This document shows positions 54,807 to 64,000 of a stretch of DNA of 64,000 bases, piece after piece (the stretch's first letter is position 1; every line of letters begins with the position of its first letter). The notes under the pieces were generated by a model. It saw only the letters and a list, made by a program, of their open reading frames with translations, did not search any database and was not told where the DNA came from. The DNA comes from Pseudorhodoplanes sp. (lineage in GTDB: Bacteria; Pseudomonadota; Alphaproteobacteria; Rhizobiales; Xanthobacteraceae). The translations under genes were made by a program, and so were the position numbers. Where the stretch lies: positions 37,267 to 101,266 of the forward strand of contig JALHOD010000012.1 in NCBI GenBank assembly GCA_022843165.1, read 5' to 3'.

Positions 54807-55938
54807 CTAGTCCACGTCTTCGATCTGCTCGGGTCCGCCGCCGAAGGCGCGCTGCGCCAATGTCGCTTCCATGAACTGGTCGAGATCGCCATCCAGTACG
54901 CCGCCGGTGTTGGAGGTGGAAACCCCCGTGCGCAGGTCCTTCACCATCTGATAGGGCTGCAGGACGTAGGAGCGGATTTGGTGCCCCCAGGCGATATCGG
55001 TCTTGGCGGCATTCTCGGCGGCAGCCTGCTCTTCTCGCTTTTTCAGTTCGCGCTCATAGAGCCGCGCCCGCAGCATGTCCCACGCTTGTGCGCGGTTGCG
55101 GTGCTGCGAGCGGTCATTCTGGCAATACACGACGATATTGGTCGGAATATGCGTCATGCGGATTGCGGATTCGGTCTTGTTGACGTGCTGGCCACCGGCG
55201 CCGCTGGCGCGCAACGTGTCGATGCGCACGTCGGATTCGTTGATGTCGATCTGGATGCGGTCGTCGATCACCGGATAGACGTCCACGCTGGCAAACGAGG
55301 TGTGGCGTCGCGCATTGGAATCATAGGGTGAAATCCGCACCAGCCGGTGCACGCCGTGCTCGGTCTTCAGCCAGCCGAAGGCGTTGCGGCCCTTGATCAT
55401 TACCGTCGCCGACTTGATGCCGGCTTCTTCGCCCGGGGTTTCTTCCAGATATTCCACCTTGTAGCCGCGCCGCTCCGCCCAGCGCGTATACATGCGCAGC
55501 AGCATATTGGCCCAGTCCTGGCTCTCGGTGCCGCCGGCCCCGGCATGAACTTCGAGATAAGTGTCGAGCGGATCGGCCTCGCCCGACAGCAGCGCCTCGA
55601 GTTCGCGCCGCGCGGCTTCGGCCTTGAGTTTGCGCAGGCCTTCCTCGGCGTCAGCGATCACCGCCTGATCCTTCTCGGCCTCGCCGAGCTCGATCATGGT
55701 GATCTGGTCATCGAGCTCCTGCTCGATGCGGCCGATGGATTTGAGCTGGTCTTCGAGCGAGGTCCGCTCCTGCATCACCTTGGAGGCGCGCTGCGGATCG
55801 TTCCAGAGTTCGGGGTCTTCCGCCTGCTTGTTCAGCTCGGCAAGACGCGCATTCGAGGCATCGAAGTCAAAGATGCCTCCTCAGCAGCCCGACCGACCGC
55901 TTGATTTCTTCAACGAGGTTTTCGACTTCCGCGCGCAT
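54807..55938 (-). CDS. prfB: Peptide chain release factor 2 with programmed +1 frameshift
   Basis: Two frames join into RF2. The zero frame starts at ATG 55938 and gives 23 codons ending in CTT, then meets TGA at 55869-55867. Skipping T at 55869 continues as GAC TTC GAT to the stop at 54807, giving 376 aa in total. AGGAGG lies three bases before CTT TGA C, the classic autoregulatory frameshift signal: low RF2 slows termination at TGA and favours shifting. The GGQ motif ([14 protein letters not shown]) is present. The stop-codon tripeptide position reads SPY ([12 protein letters not shown]), a form seen in alphaproteobacteria where E. coli has SPF. Reading one frame only would miss the first ~77 residues. 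Confidence 0.95.
55867..55880 (-). promoter_or_regulatory. prfB +1 frameshift signal
   Basis: On the minus strand AGGAGG (starting at 55879), a CAT codon, CTT, then TGA followed by C. The Shine-Dalgarno-like element and the weak TGAC context are the two known stimulators of RF2 frameshifting. Confidence 0.9.
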
Positions 55939-56028
55939 GGGACCCGCTCTGTAACGAGGTTGCACGACGGAATCCGCCGCGATGCCGCCCGGATTTAGCG
56001 AGCCACCTCCGTGATGGCAACGATTATG

Positions 56029-58515
56029 TCAGTACAGCCCGCCGGTTCCCGAGCGCACGGCGCGTCCGGACTCCTCCGGCACCGCGCCGAAGGAGCGGCC
56101 ATCGGCATCGCTGTAGCCGATGATGGAGGCGGAATCGGGCGGCGCGGTGCCCGGCTTGAAGGCTTCGAGTATGACCTTCTCGGCGCCGGGTCCGACGCGC
56201 AGGCCGCTCTTGGCGTCGATGCGGATCAGCTTGATGCCGGCCGGCACGCGGAACGGCACCGCCGGCTTGTCGGCGAGCGCCACCTTCAGGAATTCCTTAA
56301 CGATCGGCGCCGCCATATGGCCGCCGGTCGCGCCGCGCCCCAAGGGCTTGGGCTTGTCGAAGCCGAGATAAACGCCGACCGCGAGATCGGGCGAGAAGCC
56401 GACAAACCACACGTCCTTCTCGTCGTTGGTGGTGCCGGTCTTGCCGGCCACCGGCTTGCCCACTTCGCGCACCACGGTCGCGGTGCCGCGCTGGACCACG
56501 CCCTCCATCATGGAGGTGATCTGATACGCGGTCATCGGATCGATCACCTGCTCCCGGCGGTCAACCAGTGTCGGCTCCGGCTGGTTCGCCCATTTGTCGG
56601 CGTTGCAACCGCGGCATTCGCGCTGGTCGTGCTTGTAGATGGTGTGACCGTAGCGATCCTGGATGCGATCAATCAGCGTCGGCTTGATGCGGCGTCCGCC
56701 ATTGGCGAACATCGAATAGGCTGCCGTCATGCGCAGCACCGTGGTCTCACCGGCGCCGAGCGCAAAAGACAAATAAGGCGGCAGATCGTCATAAACGCCG
56801 AAGCGCTTGGCGTATTCGGCAATCAGCGGCATGCCGACATCCTGCGCCAGCCGCACCGTCATCACGTTGCGCGACTGCTCGATGCCGAAGCGCAGGGTCT
56901 GCGGGCCGTAATATTTTCCGGTCGAATAGTTTTCCGGTCGCCACACGCCGAGACCAGGCCCCTGATCGATCTCGATCGGGGAATCCATCACGACGGTCGA
57001 CGGCGTATAGCCGTTGTCGAGAGCGGCGGCATAGACGAAGGGCTTGAACGAGGAGCCCGGCTGCCGCAACGCCTGGGTCGCGCGGTTGAACTGGCTCTGA
57101 TCGAACGAGAAGCCGCCGACGAGCGCCAGCACACGGCCGGTGAACGGATCCATGACCGAGATCGCGCCCGACACTTCCGGAACCTGCCGCAGGCGATACT
57201 GGTTGTCGCCGATTTCCTTGCCATCCTTGCCGGTGAGCGGCTCAACATAAATCACGTCGCCCGGCTCCAGCACCTGATTGACCTTGGTCGGCGGCTTGCC
57301 ACGCGTCGGGCCGCTCGCCGCCTTCGCCCATTTCACGCCGTCGATGCCAATCAGGCCGACCTGACGTTCCTTCACCACCGCCCCGCCCGGCTCGCGGGCT
57401 GGCTGGAATCCGATGCGCGCGGACTGGTCCGAGGTTTCGAGCACCACCGCGAGCTTCCATCCAATATCGCTCAGCGCCTTCACTTCGGCGAGCTTGACGC
57501 CCCAGTCGCCGGAAATGTCGACCTTCTGCACCGCGCCGCGATAGCCCTGGTTCTCGTCATATTTGGTCATACCGTCGGTGAGAACCTTGCGCGCAAGGAT
57601 CTGCATTTTTGGATCGAGCGTGGCGCGGACCGAAAGACCGCCCTCATAGAGCTTCTTCTCGCCATAGCGTTCGAAGATCTCGCGGCGCACTTCTTCGGCG
57701 AAATATTCGGCGGCGAAAATATGCGCGCCGGTCGGCCGCGCGGTGACGTTGAGCGGCTCCTTCTTGAATTTCTCGCCTTCGGCCGATTTCACGAAACCGT
57801 TCTCGACCATGCGATCAATGACGTAATTGCGCCGCTCGATCGCGCGCTCGCGCTGACGGAACGGATGCAGGTAGGTCGGCGCCTTCGGAAGCGCGGCAAG
57901 ATAGGCCGCTTCCGGCACCGTGAGCTCATGCACCGACTTGTCGAAATACAGCAGCGACGCCGCGGCGACGCCATAGGCGGAGAAGCCGAGATAGATTTCG
58001 TTGAGATATAATTCGAGAATCTTGTCCTTCGTGTAAGTGCGCTCGATCTTCATCGCGAGCAGCGCTTCCTTGATCTTGCGCGTGAAGGACAATTCGTTGG
58101 TCAACAGAAAGTTTTTCGCGACCTGTTGCGTGATCGTGGAGGCGCCCTGGGGGCGGCGGGAGGAGCCGAGATTCTGCAGATAGAGCATTCCGGCCCGCGC
58201 AATGCCGTTGAAATCGAGGCCGCCATGCTCGTAGAAGTTCTTGTCCTCGGCCGAGAGGAAGGCGTTGATCACGAGTTTCGGCACCGCCTGGATCGGAAGA
58301 TAGAGACGGCGCTCGCGCGCATATTCGGACACCAGCGACCCGTCGGTCGCGTGCACGCGGGTCATCACCGGCGGCTCGTAATCCTGCAGCTGGGAATAAT
58401 CCGGCAGGTCCTTCGAATAATGCCACATCATCCCGGCCACGCCGGCTATGCCGACCAGAAACAGGATGGAGCCGACCGCGAACAGGAAGCCGAAGAAGCG
58501 GAGCATCAATTTCAT
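56029..58515 (-). CDS. mrcA: Penicillin-binding protein 1A, bifunctional
   Basis: Encodes 828 aa. One N-terminal membrane segment (FFGFLFAVGSILFLVGIAG) is followed by the GT51 transglycosylase domain with catalytic E90 (SAEDKNFYEHGG), GASTITQQVAKN and LELYLNEIYLG. A PCB_OB-like linker (~300-430) precedes the transpeptidase, with the catalytic serine S488 in QPGSSFKPF, EQSRNVM and KTGTTNDEKD. It polymerises and crosslinks peptidoglycan. The C-terminal ~60 residues are a low-complexity tail. It lies between prfB (90 bp away) and the amidase gene, a common alphaproteobacterial order. Confidence 0.95.
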   Translation of the reverse strand: MKLMLRFFGFLFAVGSILFLVGIAGVAGMMWHYSKDLPDYSQLQDYEPPVMTRVHATDGSLVSEYARERRLYLPIQAVPKLVINAFLSAEDKNFYEHGGLDFNGIARAGMLYLQNLGSSRRPQGASTITQQVAKNFLLTNELSFTRKIKEALLAMKIERTYTKDKILELYLNEIYLGFSAYGVAAASLLYFDKSVHELTVPEAAYLAALPKAPTYLHPFRQRERAIERRNYVIDRMVENGFVKSAEGEKFKKEPLNVTARPTGAHIFAAEYFAEEVRREIFERYGEKKLYEGGLSVRATLDPKMQILARKVLTDGMTKYDENQGYRGAVQKVDISGDWGVKLAEVKALSDIGWKLAVVLETSDQSARIGFQPAREPGGAVVKERQVGLIGIDGVKWAKAASGPTRGKPPTKVNQVLEPGDVIYVEPLTGKDGKEIGDNQYRLRQVPEVSGAISVMDPFTGRVLALVGGFSFDQSQFNRATQALRQPGSSFKPFVYAAALDNGYTPSTVVMDSPIEIDQGPGLGVWRPENYSTGKYYGPQTLRFGIEQSRNVMTVRLAQDVGMPLIAEYAKRFGVYDDLPPYLSFALGAGETTVLRMTAAYSMFANGGRRIKPTLIDRIQDRYGHTIYKHDQRECRGCNADKWANQPEPTLVDRREQVIDPMTAYQITSMMEGVVQRGTATVVREVGKPVAGKTGTTNDEKDVWFVGFSPDLAVGVYLGFDKPKPLGRGATGGHMAAPIVKEFLKVALADKPAVPFRVPAGIKLIRIDAKSGLRVGPGAEKVILEAFKPGTAPPDSASIIGYSDADGRSFGAVPEESGRAVRSGTGGLY

Positions 58516-58680
58516 GCGTCAAGACCGGTCGGGCGCGGCTGCGGCCGCATCCCCGCTGAATGTGAATCTGTCCATGTTTGCAACGCGTTGTTCGCAGCCA
58601 CACTCACGCGCAAGATGCCTCCTCGTCGCGTGTTTTTATGGTCAAACTGAGGCTTTTCGGCCTCCCCTGACCGTCACCCG

Positions 58681-59949
58681 TTATCTCGAGGCCGCTTCCG
58701 CACCCGCCATCCGGGTGCGGAAGAAGGCCTCCACCCCCTCGGCGATGCTGCCGGCCGCTTTCGCCCGCCAGCCGTCCGAGGTGAGCAATTTCAGGTCGTT
58801 CTTGTTGGTCATGTAGCCCAGTTCCACCAGGACGGACGGCACGTCGGGCGCCTTCAGAACCACAAAGCTGGCCGATTTCAAAGGCTTCTTGTGCAGCCGC
58901 ATGGCCGATTTCATCTCCCCCACCAGGGTGCGGGCGAATTGATGGGAATAGCCCTTGGTCTCGCGCTGGGCGAGATCGATCAGGATGTCGGCGACGTCGC
59001 CCGGCTCCCGCGCCATGTCGATGCCGGCCACCACGTCCGAGCGGTTTTCGGCTTCCGCCAGCTTGGCGGCTTCCGAATCCGAGGCCTTGTCCGACAGCGT
59101 GTAGACGGTCGCGCCCTGCACGTCGCCCTCGGCCTTGGGCAGCGAGTCGGCGTGGATGGAGATAAAGAGCGCGGCCTGGCGCTGGCGCGCCATCTTCACC
59201 CGCTCCGCCAGAGGGATGAAGGTGTCGTCGGTACGGGTCAGCACCACCCGGTATTTGCCCGACTTCTCGAGCTGGTCGCGCAGCGTCATGCTGAAATCCA
59301 GCACCACGTTCTTTTCCATGATCTCGCCGTCGGCGGCCTTGGCGCCGGTGTCCGGTCCGCCATGGCCGGGATCAATCACGATGATCGGGCGCGGGTCGGC
59401 GGAGGTCTGCGGCACCGCCTCCACTTTCTTGCGCGGATCGGTGACCGGCAGCGCCTTGGCCTGCTGCGCCATGTTGCGCATGAAGCTCTCGCGGTCGGTG
59501 GCCGCCAGATCCAGCACCAGCCGCGCCGGCTGGCCGTCCTTCGGATCGAGCACAAAGGCCTGGTTCACCCGCACCGGCCTGGTGACATCCACCACGATGC
59601 GGGAGCCGCCGGCCATGACCAGGCCGTAGCGATAGGCCTTGACCAGCCCGCGCCCGCTGTCCCCTGCCTTGGACGGCAGCTGGAAGACGGTCTGCGGCAG
59701 GTCGATGACCACCCGGTAGGGATTGGACAGGGTGAAGGCCCGCACCTCGAGCTTGCGGGTCAGGTCGACGATGAGCCGTGTTTCCTTGTCGTCGCCGGCG
59801 ACGCGGGCATCGGTCGCGATCGGCAGCGAGTCCAGCGCCTGGGCGCGGACATGCACCGGCATTCCGGCCAAACCGGCGGCCAGAACGGCAGTGTATAATG
59901 CGGAGAAAGCCCAGCGGCCGGCCACGAGTCGCCCTCCCGCCCTATCCAT
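58681..59949 (-). CDS. N-acetylmuramoyl-L-alanine amidase (AmiC-type)
   Basis: Encodes 422 aa with an N-terminal signal (ALYTAVLAAGLAGMPVHVRA). An AMIN domain (~40-145, DKETRLIVDLTRKLEVRAFTL) targets septal peptidoglycan. The Amidase_3 domain (~190-415) holds the zinc ligands: DPGHGGPDTGA, EKNVVLDF, SIHADS and VELGYMTNKND. The insertion between SIHADS and the last glutamate resembles the autoinhibitory helix region of division amidases, which EnvC/NlpD-type LytM factors activate. It is upstream of mrcA with a 165 bp gap. Confidence 0.92.
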   Translation of the reverse strand: MDRAGGRLVAGRWAFSALYTAVLAAGLAGMPVHVRAQALDSLPIATDARVAGDDKETRLIVDLTRKLEVRAFTLSNPYRVVIDLPQTVFQLPSKAGDSGRGLVKAYRYGLVMAGGSRIVVDVTRPVRVNQAFVLDPKDGQPARLVLDLAATDRESFMRNMAQQAKALPVTDPRKKVEAVPQTSADPRPIIVIDPGHGGPDTGAKAADGEIMEKNVVLDFSMTLRDQLEKSGKYRVVLTRTDDTFIPLAERVKMARQRQAALFISIHADSLPKAEGDVQGATVYTLSDKASDSEAAKLAEAENRSDVVAGIDMAREPGDVADILIDLAQRETKGYSHQFARTLVGEMKSAMRLHKKPLKSASFVVLKAPDVPSVLVELGYMTNKNDLKLLTSDGWRAKAAGSIAEGVEAFFRTRMAGAEAASR

Positions 59950-60056
59950 AGCCCATTAGGCCGGCCGGTGGTTAACACGAACTTACTGCGCCGCAGGCGT
60001 TTCCGGACGGGTGTGGCCTCGGTGCGACGGCGACCTGCAGATGCTGCAATAACGAA

Positions 60057-60082
60057 ACCGCCCCGCAGCTTTGCGGGGCGGT
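60057..60082 (-). terminator. Intrinsic terminator after the DUF3597 gene
   Basis: An 11 bp perfect stem, 60057-60067 with 60072-60082, with a 4 nt loop. On the minus strand it is followed by TTTCGTT, a modest U-rich tail. It separates the DUF3597 gene (stop 60122) from the amidase gene. Confidence 0.8.
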
Positions 60083-60121
60083 GACTGTCAAACCGCAGCG
60101 GCGCCGCAGCGCGGCGTCCGG

Positions 60122-60481
60122 TCAGTCCTTCAGATCGGCCGGCACCTTGCCGCCATTGGCCGCGAGCTTGTTCATGACCTGCTTGTGCAGCCAGATATTC
60201 ATGGTCGCGGAATCGTTGGTGTCGCCCTTATAGCCGAGTTCCTTCGCCAGTTCCTTGCGGGCCGCGAAACTGGAATCCAGGTCCAGAACCTTCATCAGGT
60301 CGACGATGGATTTGCGCCAGTCGAGCTTCTCTTTCTTCTTGGCCGCCATATCCGAGACGACCTTCTCCACATCGACCGCCGCCATGGCAGTCCCGCCGCC
60401 GGCTGGCGCCGCCGCCGAGCCCGCCGCGCTTGCAGAACCGGTCCCGAAAATCGCGCCCATGATCTTGCCGAAGATGCTCAT
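60122..60481 (-). CDS. DUF3597 domain protein
   Basis: Encodes 119 aa from the ATG at 60481 (CGGGAGAG upstream). It opens with SIFGKIMGAIFG, then an alanine/glycine-rich linker, then the conserved LDWRKSIVDLMKVLDLDSSFAARKELAKELGY and NIWLHKQVMNKLAANGG of DUF3597. The family appears LysM-linked or stand-alone in many proteobacteria and its function is unknown. No signal peptide or membrane segment is certain. Confidence 0.88.
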   Translation of the reverse strand: MSIFGKIMGAIFGTGSASAAGSAAAPAGGGTAMAAVDVEKVVSDMAAKKKEKLDWRKSIVDLMKVLDLDSSFAARKELAKELGYKGDTNDSATMNIWLHKQVMNKLAANGGKVPADLKD

Positions 60482-61309
60482 TGTTCTCTCCCGTGAAATG
60501 ACAGTGTGAGTGCGCCTCTGAACACCAGTTCTCATCGACCAAGCGGTCCAAGGACGCCGGGAGTTTAACGCCGATCGCACGTGATATTCGAGGCGCGTAC
60601 TGCTTTAAAAAGCTGCAGTCCGATTCACATTCGCGTCACATGGGCGACCGGCGAGCAGTTCCGCAGCGGAAGGCCGCGCCGGAGGCCCTGCCAATCGCCG
60701 CCCCGGCCCTTGAATTCTATCGCGGTAACAATAGTTTAGGTATTCATATAGCGGTCCGCGCGGCGGCCAATTTGGACATTGCCATTCCCGCCCCCGGCCC
60801 CTAAGAAAGACGTGCTGACGGTTTACAGTTCCGGTTGTGCCGCGTTCGGGCATCCGGCACGCCCGCCTCGACGAAGGCTCCGGAGAGGTCCGGATGCGGA
60901 GGCGGCGGGCGCCACGGTCGAACCGACCCCCTGCAAGGGCAGGCGGCGGACGACCTGATCGGCCGATGCCCGGGGATTGAGTATTGATCGAGAGGACGAC
61001 CGGTCCTGGCGCCCTGCCTGCAGTGCGCCGTTTTCGACAACCGTGAGCACCGAGTAACCGCGGCTGCGCATTCATGCCAGCAGCCGCCCGCCACGGGTTT
61101 TGAATTTATGGCACACGCGCCATCGAGGTCTGCACAATCGCAGTCTGAACACCGCCACCGCGCAAGCGGCGGCGCGTGCGATGCCGCCTCCGGCCTGAAG
61201 CCAATCCCCTTTCCTTTTTCAATCATGCAAAGCGGCCGCGCGCCGCTGCGTCCTCATTCGCCTCATGTGCGGTCATGGACGCTAGCTGCGCGGCCCGAGA
61301 GATCAGTCT
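60482..61309. other. 828 bp gap, probable promoter and long 5' leader of rne
   Basis: No convincing gene is seen; open frames on the minus strand are arginine/proline-rich and lack ribosome sites. The stretch 60706-60760 is A/T-richer and has a TTGAAT at 60710 that could be a -35, without a firm -10. RNase E genes in several bacteria have long leaders through which RNase E controls its own mRNA, and a leader up to ~600 nt here would fit. That is inference. Confidence 0.45.
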
Positions 61310-64000
61310 ATGGCCAACAAGATGCTTATCGACGCGACCCATCCGGAGGAAACCCGGGTGGTCGTTCTGCGCGGCAACCGGGTCGAGGAATTCGACTTTG
61401 AATCCGCGTCGCGCAAACAGCTGCGCGGCAATATCTATCTAGCGAAAGTCACCCGCGTCGAGCCGTCGCTGCAGGCGGCCTTCGTCGATTACGGCGGCAA
61501 CCGCCACGGCTTCCTCGCCTTCTCGGAAATCCATCCGGACTATTACCAGATCCCGGTCGCCGACCGGCAGGCTTTGCTTGACGAGGAGAGCCGTCAGCAT
61601 CGCGACGAGGACGAGAATGGCGGCGAACAGCGCCGCCGCGGCGGCCGCAACCGGCATCGCCGTCGTGGCTCGGAACGCAATCGCAACCGCGATGTGGTGC
61701 GCAGCGACACCGTCGCCGATTCCGCCGCGCAGGGCGACACCGCACGCGAGCCGGACGCCGGCGAAGAAATCGCACGCGAGGACATTCCGGCCGGCGAGAC
61801 CTCGCCGGTGCAGGAGACCGCCGCAGGGATCGAGGTCCATCGCGAGGACGACGACGCAGGACGCGAGCCTGCGGACGATTCCAGCAAGCAGCCTGCGCCC
61901 GAGACCGCGGCAAGCGACGAGCGCGCGCCCGAGCACGAGTCCGGCGACGCCCCGACCCAGCCCGGCGAGGCCGCGGACTCCTCCGACCAGCCCTCCGCCT
62001 CCGAGAACAACGGCGACGACGACGACGAACAGGATGATGACGACGACGAGGACGAGAACGGCGAGGAAGAAGAAGTCGTCGAATCCGTGGGCGGAGACGC
62101 CATGGAGGAAGTGCAGGAGCGCACCCCACGCTACCGCCGGCATTACAAGATCCAGGAAGTCATCAAGCGCCGCCAAGTGATGCTGGTGCAGGTGGTGAAG
62201 GAAGAGCGCGGCACCAAGGGCGCGGCGCTGACCACCTATCTCTCGCTCGCCGGCCGCTATTCCGTCCTGATGCCCAACACCGCGCGCGGCGGCGGCATCA
62301 GCCGCAAGGTCACCAGCGCCGAAGACCGCAAGAAGATGAAGGAAGTGGCGGAGGCGCTGGAGGTTCCGGAGGGCATGGGCGTGATCCTGCGCACCGCCGG
62401 CGCCAACCGCACCAAGACCGAGATCAAGCGCGACTTCGAATATCTGCTGCGGCTGTGGGAGAATGTGCGCGACCTGACGCTGAAATCCACCGCCCCCACC
62501 CTCGTCTATGAGGAAGGTTCGCTGATCAAGCGCTCGATCCGCGATCTTTATCACAAGGACATCGACGATATCGTCGTGGAAGGCGAAGGCGCCTATCGCG
62601 AAGCCAAGGACTTCATGCGGATGCTCATGCCGAGCCATTCCAAGAACGTCCATCTCTATCGCGACGCGCAGCCGATCTTCGTGCGCTACGGCATCGAGCC
62701 GCAGCTCGACGCCATGTTCTCCTCCACCGTGCAGCTCAAGTCGGGCGGCTATATCGTTCTCAACCAGACCGAAGCGCTGGTGGCGATCGACGTGAATTCC
62801 GGCCGCGCCACGCGCGAGCATTCGATCGAGGAAACCGCGCTCAAGACCAACACCGAAGCCGCCGCCGAAGTCGCGCGCCAGCTCCGGCTGCGCGACCTTG
62901 CGGGACTGATCGTCATCGATTTCATCGACATGGACGAGAACCGCAACAATCGCGCGGTCGAGCGCAAGATGAAGGAAGCGCTCAAGAGCGACCGCGCCCG
63001 CATCCAGGTCGGCCGCATCTCGCATTTCGGCCTGCTCGAAATGTCGCGTCAGCGCATCCGCTCCTCGGTGCTGGAAAGCTCGACCGAGATCTGCCCGCAT
63101 TGCAACGGCACCGGCCATGTCCGCTCGGTGTCGTCGGTGGCGCTGCAGCTCGTGCGCTCGCTGGAGGAAACCCTGCTCAAGGGCGCGACCCATAATCTCA
63201 TCGTTCGCACCCGCTCGGATGTCGCGATCTATGTGCTCAACCACAAACGCGCGCATCTGCGCATGCTGGAGGAGCGCTTCAAGGTCGCCATCACCATCAC
63301 CACCGATCCGACCCTGACCGGCCATCCGGCTTATTCGGTGGATCGCGGCGAGCAGGTGATGACGCTGGAACAGGCCAGGGCGCTGGTCACCATCAAGCCC
63401 GACAGCGTGCTGCCTTACGCCGAGGAAGAAGAGGAAGACGATTACGTCGCGGAGGACGCCGAGGCGGAAGCCGAAGCCGAGGCCGAGGCCGAAACCGCCG
63501 CCGGCACCGAAACGCCTGCGGGCGGCGAGCGCAAGGGCCGCCGCCGCCGGCGCGGCCGGGGCGGTCGCGGACGCGACGGCGAGCCGCGCGAAGCCTCCGG
63601 CTTCACCCATGAGACCGTGGCCGAACACGCGGTCGCGCATGCCGGCGACGATGACGCCTCGCCCGAAGGCGAGACCGAGGACAGTTCGGCCGGCGCCGCC
63701 GAAGGCGAAGGCCGCGAGTTGCGTCCCGACGGCGAAGCCCGCCGCCGCCGCCGCGGACGGCGTGGCGGACGGCGCAATCGCCGCGACCGCGACGGCAATG
63801 GCGAGACGGCCGCCGCCCCCTATGAGCGCGACGGCGCCGATGATGTCCGCGCGCAAGACCAGGCCCCGGCCCGCGACAGCACGCCCCACGAGGCGCCGCG
63901 CCGCGAAGAGCCGCGCGCGGAATTCCGGCCCGCCGAACCCGCTGTCAGCACCGCACCGGCGCCCGCCGAGCGGGAGCAGCCGCGCCGGCGCTCCACCGTG
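61310..64000 (+). CDS. rne: Ribonuclease E, 3' end cut by window edge
   Basis: The frame from ATG 61310 is open for 897 codons to the window edge. RNase E starts RNA decay and processes rRNA and tRNA. MANKMLIDATHPEETRVVV and the S1 domain (NIYLAKVTRVEPSLQAAFVDYG) are followed by an acidic and arginine-rich insertion at ~92-274. The catalytic core resumes at YKIQEVIKRRQVM, with active-site acids in ALVAIDVNSG and LIVIDFIDMD and the zinc-link CPHC at 595-598. After ~residue 705 comes an acidic then arginine-rich degradosome scaffold (RRRRRGRGGRGRDG). A long minus-strand open frame over it is a composition shadow. Confidence 0.94.
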   Translation, partial: MANKMLIDATHPEETRVVVLRGNRVEEFDFESASRKQLRGNIYLAKVTRVEPSLQAAFVDYGGNRHGFLAFSEIHPDYYQIPVADRQALLDEESRQHRDEDENGGEQRRRGGRNRHRRRGSERNRNRDVVRSDTVADSAAQGDTAREPDAGEEIAREDIPAGETSPVQETAAGIEVHREDDDAGREPADDSSKQPAPETAASDERAPEHESGDAPTQPGEAADSSDQPSASENNGDDDDEQDDDDDEDENGEEEEVVESVGGDAMEEVQERTPRYRRHYKIQEVIKRRQVMLVQVVKEERGTKGAALTTYLSLAGRYSVLMPNTARGGGISRKVTSAEDRKKMKEVAEALEVPEGMGVILRTAGANRTKTEIKRDFEYLLRLWENVRDLTLKSTAPTLVYEEGSLIKRSIRDLYHKDIDDIVVEGEGAYREAKDFMRMLMPSHSKNVHLYRDAQPIFVRYGIEPQLDAMFSSTVQLKSGGYIVLNQTEALVAIDVNSGRATREHSIEETALKTNTEAAAEVARQLRLRDLAGLIVIDFIDMDENRNNRAVERKMKEALKSDRARIQVGRISHFGLLEMSRQRIRSSVLESSTEICPHCNGTGHVRSVSSVALQLVRSLEETLLKGATHNLIVRTRSDVAIYVLNHKRAHLRMLEERFKVAITITTDPTLTGHPAYSVDRGEQVMTLEQARALVTIKPDSVLPYAEEEEEDDYVAEDAEAEAEAEAEAETAAGTETPAGGERKGRRRRRGRGGRGRDGEPREASGFTHETVAEHAVAHAGDDDASPEGETEDSSAGAAEGEGRELRPDGEARRRRRGRRGGRRNRRDRDGNGETAAAPYERDGADDVRAQDQAPARDSTPHEAPRREEPRAEFRPAEPAVSTAPAPAEREQPRRRSTV

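Noticed and set aside
60605..61226. Two minus-strand frames in the rne upstream gap
   Set aside because: Arg/Pro/Gly-rich, no ribosome site, no recognisable motif, and mutually overlapping frames.
61439..63889. 816-codon open frame on the minus strand over rne
   Set aside because: It is a composition shadow of the GC-rich, repetitive rne sequence: alanine/glycine/arginine-rich low complexity with no family, while the plus strand carries unmistakable RNase E motifs.

Overview
The window is GC-rich, tightly packed bacterial chromosome. Gene content points to an alphaproteobacterium of the order Hyphomicrobiales (Rhizobiales), probably near Bradyrhizobiaceae/Xanthobacteraceae. The evidence is a rhizobial-type suf cluster with a second cysteine desulfurase and an Irr-like palindrome upstream, an RNase E with a long acidic insertion in its S1 region, an alphaproteobacterial-type prfB, a DUF1127 protein, a YejA-type solute-binding protein and an AsmA/YhdP-like giant protein. 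I see no tRNA, rRNA, CRISPR array, insertion sequence or prophage, so this looks like core chromosome with a few accessory loci.

Layout. 1-6.6 kb: a methyltransferase cut by the window edge, an AraC-TPR regulator, a DUF3455 protein, a second methyltransferase, a DUF1127 peptide, a Tat-exported metallo-beta-lactamase-fold protein, and a DedA/FkbM pair. 6.8-11.2 kb: parE, an orphan Bug-type solute-binding protein and pobA (4-hydroxybenzoate hydroxylase). 11.5-15.3 kb: an exported caspase-fold protein, a small membrane protein, and two tandem duplicated methyltransferases that carry signal peptides. 15.4-18.7 kb: an operon of alpha/beta hydrolase, cystathionine beta-synthase and cystathionine gamma-lyase-type enzyme (reverse transsulfuration). 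18.9-23.3 kb: DEAD-box helicase, GGDEF diguanylate cyclase, porin and a TfoX N-domain protein. 23.3-30.6 kb: the suf Fe-S cluster operon (iscS-like, sufB, unknown gene, sufC, sufD, sufS, sufT-like, sufA). 30.9-40.7 kb: two hydrolases, anmK, tyrS, a YhdP-like protein, a one-cysteine Bcp peroxiredoxin and an M23 peptidase.

40.7-45.3 kb is a copper-handling operon: a His/Cys-rich exported protein, a small lipoprotein, a TolC-like lipoprotein, a multicopper oxidase, a cupredoxin and a CusF-like protein. 45.3-48.4 kb is a decayed heme-uptake locus. Its TonB-dependent receptor has one in-frame amber codon, and its HemS-family gene has two frameshifts at C/G runs. A 29% GC patch separates it from a YejA-like binding protein. 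50.8-54.6 kb is a complete phosphorelay of hybrid histidine kinase, HPt and REC-EAL. 54.8-60.5 kb holds prfB (with +1 programmed frameshift), the bifunctional PBP1A gene mrcA, an AmiC-type amidase and a DUF3597 gene. The last feature is rne, which starts at 61310 and runs off the window end.

The genes form several functional groups: Fe-S assembly and iron regulation, copper detoxification, c-di-GMP signalling (one cyclase and one phosphodiesterase), sulfur amino-acid metabolism, and peptidoglycan synthesis and turnover (PBP1A, amidase, M23 peptidase, AnmK). The parts least explained by known biology are the tandem exported methyltransferases, the unknown gene inside the suf operon, the exported caspase-fold protein with an unassigned C-terminal half, and the coordinated decay of the heme locus.
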